Notes under the pieces: generated by a model | What the model was told of the DNA's origin: nothing | Database searches by the model: none | The model's input: only the letters and a program-made list of their open reading frames with translations | Part shown: positions 41,929 to 50,493 of the stretch, piece by piece | Position numbering within the stretch: position 1 is the stretch's first letter | How the letters are laid out: the number at the start of each line of letters is the position of its first letter | Position numbers and translations under genes: made by a program | Assembly (NCBI GenBank): GCA_044225555.1 | Contig: JBGAIM010000006.1 | Location: 310,001 to 374,000 of the forward strand | DNA: 64,000 nucleotides | Source: JADLHS01 sp044225555 | GTDB lineage: Bacteria; Verrucomicrobiota; Verrucomicrobiia; Limisphaerales; JADLHS01 | Reading direction: 5' to 3'

Positions 41929-43074
41929 ATGCTCGATCGCACCTTCAAGTTTTTGACCTCGCTGAGACTCACGGTGGTTCTCTTGACGCTGGGGCTCGTG
42001 CTGGTGTTCTGGGGCACGCTGGCGCAAGTGAACCTGGGTCTTTACAAGGCGCAGAACGAGTTCTTCCGCAGTTTTTTCATTTATTGGCAGCCGGGTGGCG
42101 GTTCCCTGCGGGTGCCGGTTTTCCCCGCCGGTTATCTCGTCGGCGGCTTGCTCATCGTCAACTTATTTGGTGCACACCTGCGCTACTACAAGCCGGGCGC
42201 GAAGAAATATGGCATCGTGATGATCCACCTCGGCATCGTGTTGCTGCTGGTCGGTCAGTTCGCGACGGACCTCCTGTCAACGGAAAGTTCCATGCACCTG
42301 CGCGTGGGCGACACGAAGAATTATTCCGAGGCGGACCGCGCCTACGAACTGGCCGTGGTGGATACGACCGACGCCCAGGCGGACCGGGTGCTTACCATTG
42401 CTGGACACCGGTTGCAGCCAGGGCGCCAGGTGCCGCTGCCGGGATTGCCGTTCGCGGTGAAAGTGAAACAGTATTTCATCAACTCCGCTTTGTCGGACAA
42501 GCCGCAAACGAATCTCGTACCGGTCGATGTGAATTCCGGCATCGGGATGGGATTGTGGTGGACACCGCTGGCGCACGAGACGGAAATGAACAAGCGCGAT
42601 ATCCCGTCCGGCACGGTTGAACTGGCGACGCCCCAGGGTTCACTCGGCACCTGGCTGATCTCGGGCTACCTGGCGCGCCCGCAGGAAATCAAGCACGATG
42701 GCCGCACCTACCAGATTTCGTTGCGCCCCGAGCGGTACTACAAACCGTTCAGCATTCACCTGCTGGAATTCCGGCATGACAAATATCCCGGCACGGATAT
42801 TCCCAAGAACTTTTCCAGCCGCGTCCGTCTGACGCATCCGGAGAAGAAAGAAGACCGCGAGGTGCTGATTTACATGAACAGCCCACTGCGTTACGGCGGC
42901 GAGACGTATTACCAGGCCAGCTTTGACACGGATAACCAGGGCAGCATCCTGCAAGTGGTGCGCAATCCCAGCTGGCTCACGCCGTATTTTGCCTGTGTGC
43001 TGGTTTCCATCGGAATGATCTACCAATTTCTCTCCCACCTGATCGGCTTCGCCGTGAAACGAAAGGCCGCATGA
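41929..43074 (+). CDS. resB: ResB/Ccs1-like cytochrome c biogenesis protein
   Basis: Part of the system II haem-transfer complex that attaches haem to apocytochrome c. The 381 residues show the ResB layout: FLTSLRLTVVLLTLGLVLVFWGTLAQV as first helix, a second and third helix (FPAGYLVGGLLIVNLFGAHL, GIVMIHLGIVLLLVGQ), a large periplasmic domain (~120-330) with PFSIHLLEFRHDKYPGTDIPKNFSS, and a final helix near 350-370. The PG.DIP.nf.S phrase is a family hallmark. It overlaps the ccsA start by 4 bases (ATGA), giving tight coupling. Confidence 0.92.
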   Translation: MLDRTFKFLTSLRLTVVLLTLGLVLVFWGTLAQVNLGLYKAQNEFFRSFFIYWQPGGGSLRVPVFPAGYLVGGLLIVNLFGAHLRYYKPGAKKYGIVMIHLGIVLLLVGQFATDLLSTESSMHLRVGDTKNYSEADRAYELAVVDTTDAQADRVLTIAGHRLQPGRQVPLPGLPFAVKVKQYFINSALSDKPQTNLVPVDVNSGIGMGLWWTPLAHETEMNKRDIPSGTVELATPQGSLGTWLISGYLARPQEIKHDGRTYQISLRPERYYKPFSIHLLEFRHDKYPGTDIPKNFSSRVRLTHPEKKEDREVLIYMNSPLRYGGETYYQASFDTDNQGSILQVVRNPSWLTPYFACVLVSIGMIYQFLSHLIGFAVKRKAA

Positions 43075-45071
43075 AAACTCTATTGAAAGTTCTGCCGTGG
43101 TTCTTTCTTGGTTTATTTGCAACCGAGATCATCGTCGTGATGCTGCCCAAGCGGGAGAACGAAATGCACGCCGCTGAATTTGGCCGGCTGCCGGTCCTGA
43201 TGAACGGGCGCATTCAGCCGTTCGACTCGGTCGCCCGCAACTCACTGCTCCAGATTCGCAGCACTGGCGATGTGCCGCTGGAAATTGTTCCTTCATGGCA
43301 ATTCTGGCATCATCCCAAGAAGCTCAAGTCCACGGACTGGTTGCTCGAAGTTTTTTTCAAACCGCAGGTGGCGGACACCCGGCCGATTTTCCTCATCCAC
43401 CATCCCGAGATCGTCAGCGAACTCAAACTGGAGGAGAAGGGGATCGAGAAATCCGGATTGCGCTATTACACGTATGAGGAGATTGAACCGGTCATCGGCG
43501 AAATCGGCGCGCAAGCCACCAAGGCAGGTGAAATCGAAGACGCTCAACGGACGACGTATCAGAAGCAGATGCTAAAGCTCGCGAACGCGGTCTTCCTCTA
43601 CCGTAAGCTCAAGAACACCATCCAGCCCGAGGACACGCACAATTTTGCCGAACTGATCGAGCAATACAAAGCGGCGCTCCCGGCAGGGCTGGCGGCCTTC
43701 CGCGCTCAGCAATCGGGTGGCACGGTGGACGACGAGGCCCTGCGGAAGTTCTCCAGCATCGCCCAGCGATTCGACATGATGTCCGGCCTCGCCGTGCCCC
43801 TCACGGTGCCACCGCTCGACCCGCAAGCCGACCGGACGGCCTGGGTCAATGTCGGCACGAGTCTCATCGGCGCCATACGCACCGGCGAAATTCATCCTGC
43901 CGTCGGGTTCTTCGGCCAGATGGCCACCGCCTATGCCCATGATAAAGCTGCGGAATTCAACAGCGCCGTGGCCGGCTACAAATCCTGGCTCACGCCAAAA
44001 TTTTCCAAGGAAATCGGGAAGGGCGGTGCGGAGTTTTACTTCAATCAGGTGAAGGCGTTTCTGCACGCAACGATTATCTATATTTTTGCGCTCGTTCTCG
44101 CATGTGGGGCGTTGCTGACCTACGGCGTGTCGCCCAATCTTTCTGAATCGCTCCGGCGCTCGGCGTTCTATCTTATCGGACTGGCCTTTGTCGTTCACAC
44201 GTTCGGGCTCATCTACCGGATGGTCCTGGAGGGACGGCCACCGGTGACGAACCTGTATTCGTCCGCGATTTTCATTGGCTGGGGTGCGTGCGTGCTGGGG
44301 CTGGTCTTGGAACGCGTTTACAAAGTCGGGCTCGGCTCGGCCGTCGCTGGGTTGGCCGGTTTCATCACCCTGCTCATCGCCCACAATCTGGCGCTGGGCG
44401 GCGACACGATGGAGATGATGCGAGCGGTGCTAGATACAAACTTCTGGCTGGCAACTCATGTTGTGGTGGTCACGCTTGGTTACGCTTCCACGTTTGTGGC
44501 CGGCACGTTGGCCATGGCTTACGTCATTCTTGGGATTTTTACGCCGTTGCTGGTCGCCAAGGTCGGCAATGCAGGAGCAACGGTGGATTTAGGCAAGGCA
44601 CTCACCAAAATGGTCTATGCCATCGTCTGTTTTGCCACGCTGTTCAGCTTCGCCGGCACCGTGCTGGGCGGCATCTGGGCGGATCAATCCTGGGGCCGCT
44701 TCTGGGGCTGGGATCCCAAGGAGAACGGCGCGCTGCTGATCGTCATTTGGAATGTCATCATTCTCCATGCGCGTTGGGGCGGGTTGGTGAAGGAACGCGG
44801 CCTGATGAACCTCGCCATCTTTGGCAACGTTGTCACCGCCTGGTCCTGGTTTGGTGTGAACATGCTTGGCATCGGCCTGCACAGCTACGGGTTCATGGAC
44901 TCCGCCTTCCGCTGGCTGATGCTGTTCGACTTCTCTCAGGTGGTGCTCATCATTCTAGGCTGTCTGCCCTTGGCCATGTGGAGGAGCTTCCAATCGGCTG
45001 ATCACACCTCACCGCCCAGCCTGCCGAAGCCACGGGACGGCAAATCTTCTCCCGCGCCTGCCGGGGCGTGA
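43071..45071 (+). CDS. ccsA: CcsA/ResC-like cytochrome c assembly protein with long N-terminal domain
   Basis: Partner of ResB. The 666-residue protein starts with a membrane anchor (VLPWFFLGLFATEIIVVML). A ~310-residue periplasmic domain follows (GRIQPFDSVARNSLLQI, helical region to ~330). The C-terminal CcsA core has about eight membrane helices with conserved His (FVVHTFGLIYRMVLEGRPPVTNLYSS) and the haem-handling loop WGRFWGWDPKENGALL. The long N-terminal fusion with the GRIQPFDS motif is typical of Bacteroidetes/Verrucomicrobia/Planctomycetes forms. The last gene of the lipoprotein-resB-ccsA operon; it ends 26 bases from the convergent DUF1080 gene. Confidence 0.94.
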   Translation: MKTLLKVLPWFFLGLFATEIIVVMLPKRENEMHAAEFGRLPVLMNGRIQPFDSVARNSLLQIRSTGDVPLEIVPSWQFWHHPKKLKSTDWLLEVFFKPQVADTRPIFLIHHPEIVSELKLEEKGIEKSGLRYYTYEEIEPVIGEIGAQATKAGEIEDAQRTTYQKQMLKLANAVFLYRKLKNTIQPEDTHNFAELIEQYKAALPAGLAAFRAQQSGGTVDDEALRKFSSIAQRFDMMSGLAVPLTVPPLDPQADRTAWVNVGTSLIGAIRTGEIHPAVGFFGQMATAYAHDKAAEFNSAVAGYKSWLTPKFSKEIGKGGAEFYFNQVKAFLHATIIYIFALVLACGALLTYGVSPNLSESLRRSAFYLIGLAFVVHTFGLIYRMVLEGRPPVTNLYSSAIFIGWGACVLGLVLERVYKVGLGSAVAGLAGFITLLIAHNLALGGDTMEMMRAVLDTNFWLATHVVVVTLGYASTFVAGTLAMAYVILGIFTPLLVAKVGNAGATVDLGKALTKMVYAIVCFATLFSFAGTVLGGIWADQSWGRFWGWDPKENGALLIVIWNVIILHARWGGLVKERGLMNLAIFGNVVTAWSWFGVNMLGIGLHSYGFMDSAFRWLMLFDFSQVVLIILGCLPLAMWRSFQSADHTSPPSLPKPRDGKSSPAPAGA

Positions 45072-45097
45072 CCGAGCCGAAGCAACTTGGAGTCGTC

Positions 45098-45877
45098 TTA
45101 GAAATCCGTGTTCGCGTCCGCCAGGTTCAGCGCCTTGATCCAGGCGTTGCGATAGCGTACATCGTGGCCCTCGGCTTGGAGTTTCAGTCCTTGCGGCGTG
45201 TCGGTGATGCCTTTGCCACCGTCATTCCCGCCGTCCACACCGGAGTTCGGTCCACCCCAAACCTGCTGAATGGAAACGTTGGTGTGAACCTTCGTGCCGT
45301 TAAAGTACATCGAAACCATCGCTTTCTCGGTCAGCTTGCCATCCTTGAACCGCGCCGCGCGGAAGACGATGTCGTAGGCGTTCCATTTGCCGATGCCGGC
45401 AAACTTGTCGTAAGGAGAGTCGGTCTCGTTGATGACGGCGCCCATGCCGTGCTTGGTCTTGTCGCCTTCGCAAATCTGAATCTCGTAACGGTTTTGCAAA
45501 TACACGCCGCTGTTGCCGCGCGGAGCCGTGACAAGAAACTCGATGTGCAAACGGAAATCACGATAGGGTTTCTTCGTGACGATGTCCGCCGCACCATATT
45601 TGCCGCCCGCTGCGGCCGGATCATCCGTTTGAACGACGGTGCCATTGTCCACGGGATCGTCCACGATCTTCCATTTGATGGGCAGCGATGAACCGAAGCG
45701 TGGTCCTTCCCAGTAAGTCCATTTATCGTCGAGCATCTGGCGCGAGCCATCGAGGATGACTTCCGCGCCGGCAATCGGTTTCGCGCCAACCCCGAGATTC
45801 TGATCGGCGGCAACGACGGTTGCGGTTAGGACGAATGAGGTGAGAACGGCGAGCGAGGTGCGAACAAGATTATTCAT
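45098..45877 (-). CDS. Secreted DUF1080 (3-keto-disaccharide hydrolase-like) protein
   Basis: A 259-residue protein. ATG 45877 gives a clean signal peptide (MNNLVRTSLAVLTSFVLTATVVAA). The rest is a DUF1080 jelly-roll domain: WKIVDDPVDNGTVVQT, KKPYRDFRLHIEFLVTAPRGNSGVYLQNRYEIQI, GKWNAYDIVFRAARF, and QGLKLQAEGHDVRYRNAWIKAL. Some DUF1080 members hydrolyse 3-keto-glycosides; many are of unknown activity. Members are strongly expanded in Planctomycetes and Verrucomicrobia. It is monocistronic as far as can be seen. Confidence 0.9.
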   Translation of the reverse strand: MNNLVRTSLAVLTSFVLTATVVAADQNLGVGAKPIAGAEVILDGSRQMLDDKWTYWEGPRFGSSLPIKWKIVDDPVDNGTVVQTDDPAAAGGKYGAADIVTKKPYRDFRLHIEFLVTAPRGNSGVYLQNRYEIQICEGDKTKHGMGAVINETDSPYDKFAGIGKWNAYDIVFRAARFKDGKLTEKAMVSMYFNGTKVHTNVSIQQVWGGPNSGVDGGNDGGKGITDTPQGLKLQAEGHDVRYRNAWIKALNLADANTDF

Positions 45878-45892
45878 GGCCAAGTGGTCCAT

Positions 45893-46134
45893 GACTACCT
45901 GTCCGTGCGACTTTGCTCAACTGTAATTTGCACCTATGGCACGATGTCAAGCTGTTGAGCCGGCCTGCGCAGCCTCCGGAGTTGGCTTAAAAGCAACCGA
46001 GGCAGACCCAGCGTCGCGTGCTTAAATGGTTTTTCCCGAAAGCACGCAAGCTTGCCCGCACTTTTGGTGCGGGGCCGCAGTCTCAGCCTGTGTCCTTTCG
46101 CGGGTGCGTTAAATCGTGACGGAATGGTTGCCGG
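45893..46134. other. Gap with two adjacent stem-loops
   Basis: No gene is seen. Two stem-loops are adjacent at 46016-46047 (GCGTGCTT / AAGCACGC, 16-base loop) and 46054-46075 (CCCGCAC / GTGCGGG around a TTTTG loop). Neither is followed by a T-run on the reverse strand, where the response-regulator gene ends at 46135. They do not match a riboswitch I know. Confidence 0.4.
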
Positions 46135-46716
46135 TCAGATTTGGAAGTTTGTGTCAAGGTTTGCCACCGGCTTGCTGCCTTTGCGCGCCAGGGTGTGGCT
46201 CACCATGGTCAGCAGATGGTTCGGATCCATCCGTTTGTGGAAGAAGGCCGTGGCGCCGGCGCCAATGGCGAGCCGGGTGTATTTCGTGGGATCGCCCGCT
46301 GTGACCATCACCACCGGGATGTTCTTGAGATCCTCGAACCGTTTCATCCAAGTGATCAGGCGCATGCCGTCCCACGGCACGCCGGTCACGTCTTGGGGCA
46401 GGTTCACGTCGAGTACGACGATGTTCGGCTTTTTGCGCCGGGCCGCCTGGATGGCTTCGCCGCCGTCAACGGCGGTAATGACGTCGTAGCCGTCCGCTTG
46501 GAGTCGGGCCGAGGTGAGCTTGAGAAAGAGCGGATCGTCATCCACTACGAGGACGGTTTTGTCCTTGCGTTTGGTGGGTGTGGCGGGTTCGGCCGCCGGC
46601 ATGACCATGGACTTGGTATCGGTGGTCGCAGGCTTAGCGTCGATCGGGGGCAGGCGGAAGAGGTTGCGCACCCAACGGAGGGTGTCCGACTTGGTCTTGG
46701 CGGGGGCTTCGTTCAT
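46135..46716 (-). CDS. Response regulator with receiver domain only
   Basis: A 193-residue protein. ATG 46716 is preceded by GAGGAGAAG at good spacing, which decides the start over an in-frame ATG nine codons earlier. The first ~50 residues are a Pro/Ala/Thr-rich linker. The receiver follows, with the acidic pair in VLVVDDDPLFLK, phospho-acceptor Asp in NIVVLDVNLP, Thr in VVMVTAG and Lys in FFHKRM. A small insert (QDVTGVPW) follows the acceptor Asp. There is no output domain, so it may act like CheY/SpoOF-type proteins. No kinase gene is adjacent. Confidence 0.9.
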   Translation of the reverse strand: MNEAPAKTKSDTLRWVRNLFRLPPIDAKPATTDTKSMVMPAAEPATPTKRKDKTVLVVDDDPLFLKLTSARLQADGYDVITAVDGGEAIQAARRKKPNIVVLDVNLPQDVTGVPWDGMRLITWMKRFEDLKNIPVVMVTAGDPTKYTRLAIGAGATAFFHKRMDPNHLLTMVSHTLARKGSKPVANLDTNFQI

Positions 46717-46864
46717 AATCTTCTCCTCGGTTCTTGCGTTCATCAATCTTGGTATTAGATACGACCCGGAAGGCGTTGTATCAAATCCGGTCAACTTCGG
46801 GACGCGTCCCGGGTGGGGGTGCTTAATTTCGTCCCGGGAGTTCCCCGGTGGAAGCGGGAAACGA

Positions 46865-47755
46865 TCACGGAACCAGCACGCGCAGAGCCCGCGGCTGCAC
46901 AGTGAACTTCGCGGGCAGGGGGCCGGCGAGTTCGCCATCTACTTCGGCGCAGACGGAGGAATTACCTATGAGGGTGAACGATTTTGTGCGGAGGCGCGTG
47001 ACCGCCGTCTCCGGAAGCGAGCCGGTGAGAAGTAACTTGATGCCGCAGCGGAACAACCGGGGCCAGCTGACCCGTGGGAAGACGCAAATATCCAGCAAGC
47101 CGTCCGCGAGGTCCGCTTGCGGAAAAACGCGAAAGTTGCCGCCATACAAGCGGCCATTGCCAATCAAGACGAGCTGGCCCGTGAGACTTCGGATGCCGTC
47201 GGAAACGGTGAGAGCAGGATGGCGCTCGCACAATGCCCGCAGCCCAGCCATGACATAGGCGAAGGGCCCGATTTTTTTCTTGAGTGACCAGCTCACGAGT
47301 TGAATGGCGCGTGAGTCCAAACCCGCTCCCGCAAGTTGGGCGAAATAGAGGGGCTGGCGATTCCCGGCTTCGCCGGTTTCGAGGCGAGGGAGGTCCATGG
47401 TTTTTTCGTTGCCACGCCGAAGGACGGGCCACGCGGCTTCGGGGCGGGTGGGAATGCCCAGTTCGCGAGCGAAGACATTCACGGTGCCGAGCGGCAGCAC
47501 GCCGAGCCGGGCGCGGATGAAGCCATCGGCCACGTCGCCGATGCCGTTCAGGACTTCGTTGAGGGTGCCGTCGCCACCGGCCGCGATCACCGTGTCGAAT
47601 CCTTCCTGAACCGCAGCGGCGGCCAGGCGACGGGCATCACCAGGCGCGGAGGTCAGCTTGAGTTCACACTCGGTGGCAATGGTGGCGAGACAACGACGGA
47701 AACGTTCCGCCTTCTGGCCTTTGGCGGCTGGATTGAAAATGACGCACGCTCGCAC
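46865..47755 (-). CDS. Diacylglycerol kinase-family lipid kinase
   Basis: A 296-residue protein of the DagK_cat/YegS/LCB5 family, which phosphorylates lipids with ATP. N-terminal VIFNPAAKGQKAERF, nucleotide loop VIAAGGDGTLNEVLNGI, LGVLPLGTVNVFARELGIP, and the C-terminal beta-sandwich GGNFRVFPQADLADGLLDICVF and AEVDGELAGPLPAKFTV. All conserved blocks are present. The lipid substrate is not predictable. It lies 148 bases upstream of the response regulator, in the same orientation, and downstream of the minor-pilin operon. Confidence 0.92.
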   Translation of the reverse strand: MRACVIFNPAAKGQKAERFRRCLATIATECELKLTSAPGDARRLAAAAVQEGFDTVIAAGGDGTLNEVLNGIGDVADGFIRARLGVLPLGTVNVFARELGIPTRPEAAWPVLRRGNEKTMDLPRLETGEAGNRQPLYFAQLAGAGLDSRAIQLVSWSLKKKIGPFAYVMAGLRALCERHPALTVSDGIRSLTGQLVLIGNGRLYGGNFRVFPQADLADGLLDICVFPRVSWPRLFRCGIKLLLTGSLPETAVTRLRTKSFTLIGNSSVCAEVDGELAGPLPAKFTVQPRALRVLVP

Positions 47756-47824
47756 GCGGCGTTATTTTTGAGGCGAACCGAGGCAAGTCGAGAACAAAAC
47801 CCATGACGGCCAAAGCCACCAAAG

Positions 47825-48970
47825 TCACAACTCCTGCCACGAGGTGACCACGAACCCGCGCCGGGGGCTGTCGGTGTGGGCGAGACTTTCATCGAAATGG
47901 AATTTGAAAGGCCGGCTGAGGATCAGGTTGTTTACGATCAGTGAGCCGGAGTAGTTGAACAGAGAACTGTCGTTGGGCGCGCAGAAGGTCGCGTTGGGCG
48001 CGTAAAGCGAAGCCACCAGCGAAGGCGTGGTTTGCGTGAGGGTGACATTAGTGTTTCCGGACAGGCCGTAATACTGAAAATTTCGCGGAGTCCCGTGGTT
48101 GTTGACATAATCAAGCGACGTCCGCTTGCCGGCGACGTAGATGCGCAGGGTGCCGGTCTGGGCAATCTCCAGTTCGGCATCGGTGGACATGCTGAAATCG
48201 CCGGTGACATAAAGGGTGGCCGTGCGACTCGGGGCGACATAGATCTTGTCACTGCCGGCAAGGTGAAAATTTCCTTCGACAACATAATTTCCGGAGAGCG
48301 TGTAAGTACTGGCAACCCGGGTGGGCAGCGTGAGTCCATTTGAAAACGGTGGCAATACATCCAGGAGTTCCGATCGTGTCCTCGCGGGGGCGTTGGTGAC
48401 CGTTCCAGTCTTGGCCTTGGCCGGCGAGTACCGTCCCAGGTCGCTATAGGTGGGATCGGAAGAGTCGTAGCTGTCTTGTGTAAAATTGTAGCCGGCAGGA
48501 TTCGTGATCCGCTCCACACTCAAGCCAGTCGAGTAGAGTGGCGCGTTGGTGGTGGTCACGCAGACGACCCTCGACAGTGTCACGGCCCCGAAGGGGATCG
48601 TCGTATAACCGGTGGAGTAAATCGTGGGCGGATTGTCTGGTGTATAAACCACCGCGTAACGGCCACCGAGCAGGGTGCGTTCGGGTGGGTCAGGCTGAAA
48701 GAAGCCGTCGGACAGCTCCCAGCCATTGCCGCCGGTGACATCGGAGGCGAACGCGCCGGGATTGAGTTGCGCCAGCGCCTCTTCCACCCCGGCTTCGGCG
48801 AGGACGAGCGCCTGATTCCAAGCCTGCGAACGCGCGGTCGCAGCGTGCTCCGAACGCACCAGCATCAGGTAACTAGCCAGGGTGAAGCCCAGGAGCAGCG
48901 TGACCAGCATCGTTACGATCAAGGCGCTGCCCTGGTTTGGCGACCGGGTTGAAGCGTGGGCGGTTTTCAT
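47825..48970 (-). CDS. PilX-like pilus assembly protein
   Basis: A 381-residue protein beginning with a basic leader, GSALIVTMLVTLLLGFTLASYLMLVRSEHAATARSQAWNQAL and AEAGVEEALAQL, the PilX-N type helix followed by the AEAG(V/I)EEAL phrase of minor pilins. The rest is a beta-rich exposed domain (KIYVAPSRTATLYVTGDFSM, LEIAQTGTLRIYVAG, SLYAPNATFCAPNDSSLF) resembling the DUF7305/ice-binding-like beta solenoid seen in such proteins. Its ATG overlaps the stop of the prepilin upstream by 4 bases. It is the last gene of a coupled three-gene minor-pilin operon. Confidence 0.83.
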   Translation of the reverse strand: MKTAHASTRSPNQGSALIVTMLVTLLLGFTLASYLMLVRSEHAATARSQAWNQALVLAEAGVEEALAQLNPGAFASDVTGGNGWELSDGFFQPDPPERTLLGGRYAVVYTPDNPPTIYSTGYTTIPFGAVTLSRVVCVTTTNAPLYSTGLSVERITNPAGYNFTQDSYDSSDPTYSDLGRYSPAKAKTGTVTNAPARTRSELLDVLPPFSNGLTLPTRVASTYTLSGNYVVEGNFHLAGSDKIYVAPSRTATLYVTGDFSMSTDAELEIAQTGTLRIYVAGKRTSLDYVNNHGTPRNFQYYGLSGNTNVTLTQTTPSLVASLYAPNATFCAPNDSSLFNYSGSLIVNNLILSRPFKFHFDESLAHTDSPRRGFVVTSWQEL

Positions 48971-49584
48971 GGCTGGGCAGCGTTGCGCAGGACGACCCGG
49001 AGTGTTTGTGTGCTCTCCGTTTTAATCTTGCTGCCGGCGACCGGGCGCGAGCATTTCCAGGACAGGTTCACGACGCGGGCTTGGTTGAGGTCGAGCATGC
49101 CCGAAGTATTCGTCGCGGGAAGTAGCAATTGGGTTGTGGCGGCCAAGGGGAGGTTCTGAAAAAACTTTGCCTCCCATGAATCGCAATCCGTCAGGCAGGT
49201 GACCTGGGGTTGATCGGTTTTCTCACAAGTTAACGTGCGTGTATCCGCGCTCCAGAGGTATTGCGCCGAGAAACCTTGGACAGTATTGGTCAATACGAGC
49301 GTCTTGCTGTCGGCGTCAGTCTCATAGCTCAGAACCCGGGTCGCCTGCCGCAGGTCGCGCGTGATTTGATCGGCGGCCAAACGGTTCTTGTCATCCAAAG
49401 CGGCGCAGTTGCCCATCACCAGGAAGCTGCGGAGTCCATATGCCGACAACAGCCCGATGACAACCAGCACAATCGCCCCCACCGCCAGGGTTACAATCAT
49501 CTCGATCAACGACAGCGCGCGCTCGCCCTGCCGGCCGTTCGGTGACCGAGAGTCTGCGGAGTGAACGGGACGGGACAATCTCAT
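48967..49584 (-). CDS. Prepilin-type minor pilin (PilW/PulJ-like)
   Basis: A 205-residue protein. The leader is long (~25 residues) and ends ERA|LSLIEMIVTLAVGAIVLVVIGLLSAYGLRSF, with Glu at +5 and an Ala at -1. A beta-rich C-terminal part follows (LAADQITRDLRQATRVLSYE, VLTNTVQGFSAQYLWSADTRTLTCEK). Four Cys residues may form disulfides. ATG 49584 overlaps the upstream pilin stop (ATGA), and its own stop overlaps the next start. Such proteins prime assembly of type IV pili or type II secretion pseudopili; no major pilin or ATPase is in this window. Confidence 0.85.
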   Translation of the reverse strand: MRLSRPVHSADSRSPNGRQGERALSLIEMIVTLAVGAIVLVVIGLLSAYGLRSFLVMGNCAALDDKNRLAADQITRDLRQATRVLSYETDADSKTLVLTNTVQGFSAQYLWSADTRTLTCEKTDQPQVTCLTDCDSWEAKFFQNLPLAATTQLLLPATNTSGMLDLNQARVVNLSWKCSRPVAGSKIKTESTQTLRVVLRNAAQP

Positions 49585-50075
49585 GGGGCCGCGACGTAGC
49601 TTTGCATGCCGTAACGCGAGATGCAGGTTTGCACCTGCCGCCGGTTCACGATTGGCTTGTTGCCGGTCAGATTGGTCCAAGTAACTGTGATGGTGATCAA
49701 CCGACCGCGATCCTGGTAGGCCGCCGGCCAATCGGCCGGGGTCGAGGTTTCAATCGTGCCCTGGAAAACGGCCCCGTCGGGACTCACCAAAGAATCGTCC
49801 GGATTGAACGGCTCAACGAATGTCGCAGGCAGAAAATGGTCGGCATCGAGCACCTGGTTCCAGTTGAGCAATCGAAGCCGTTCCGTTTGTTGGTTCAGGA
49901 TTTCCGTGGCCCGGATATTTTCCCGCGCCGCCCGCAAGATGGCGAAGCCCGAGGAAAAGCCGGCGTACAGGGAAATGAACATCACCCCGACCAGGCTGAC
50001 CGCGATGACGGCCTCCGGCAGGCTGTGGCCCGCCGCCGCGCGCTGGCGCGTCTGCATTCGATTTAACACTCGCAT
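49581..50075 (-). CDS. Prepilin-type minor pilin (PilV-like)
   Basis: A 164-residue protein. The leader is MRVLNRMQTRQRAAAGHSLPEAVIAVSLVGVMFISLYAGFSSG. The G|HSLPEA form resembles PilV/GspI leaders (G-x-SL-x-E-x), with Glu at +5. The C-terminal part is beta-rich and carries few Cys. It is the first gene of the coupled operon; the following two pilin-like genes overlap by 4 bases each. The function is inferred from leader and context. Confidence 0.83.
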   Translation of the reverse strand: MRVLNRMQTRQRAAAGHSLPEAVIAVSLVGVMFISLYAGFSSGFAILRAARENIRATEILNQQTERLRLLNWNQVLDADHFLPATFVEPFNPDDSLVSPDGAVFQGTIETSTPADWPAAYQDRGRLITITVTWTNLTGNKPIVNRRQVQTCISRYGMQSYVAAP

Positions 50076-50217
50076 GGATAGTGCAGGAGGTTTGGTCCTA
50101 TCACTCTACTGAATTCGACACATCTTCCCTATCACAACTGCCCCAATTGTCAAAAGCCAACCGAGGCGGGAATGATGGCGGGTGGTCGTGATACGGAGGT
50201 TTGAAGCCCAGCCTTGA

Positions 50218-50493
50218 TCAGGAGATCCAACGTGCAATGAGAAACGCCGCGCCGGCGGCGAGCCTACCGATCACGGCCGCTTGCAGTCCGCTGCGAATCA
50301 CGGGCGTGCCGGTGAACCAGCCCTTGATGCCGCCAAAAAGTCCCAGTGCCACTAGTGTTACGCCGGCCGACACCCATAAGGCTCGGGGCGCTTCCGGGAA
50401 GATCAGATAGGCGCTCAGCGGAATGACGCCGCCCACGATGTAAGCCCGCATCGAAGCTGCGGAGTCCCCTGGCTTCATTTGGCGTTCACTCAT
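50218..50493 (-). CDS. Truncated VIT1/CCC1-family membrane protein (C-terminal half only)
   Basis: A 91-residue protein matching only the C-terminal part of VIT1/CCC1 iron/manganese transporters: RAYIVGGVIPLSAYLIFPEAPRALWVSAGVTLVALGLFGGIKGWFTG, then LQAAVIGRLAAGAAFLIARWI. Three membrane helices remain, while full proteins have five and a cytosolic metal-binding insert. The missing N-terminal half is replaced by the upstream lipoprotein gene, whose end it overlaps by 8 bases. It may be a pseudogene fragment or a minimal membrane protein. Confidence 0.65.
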   Translation of the reverse strand: MSERQMKPGDSAASMRAYIVGGVIPLSAYLIFPEAPRALWVSAGVTLVALGLFGGIKGWFTGTPVIRSGLQAAVIGRLAAGAAFLIARWIS

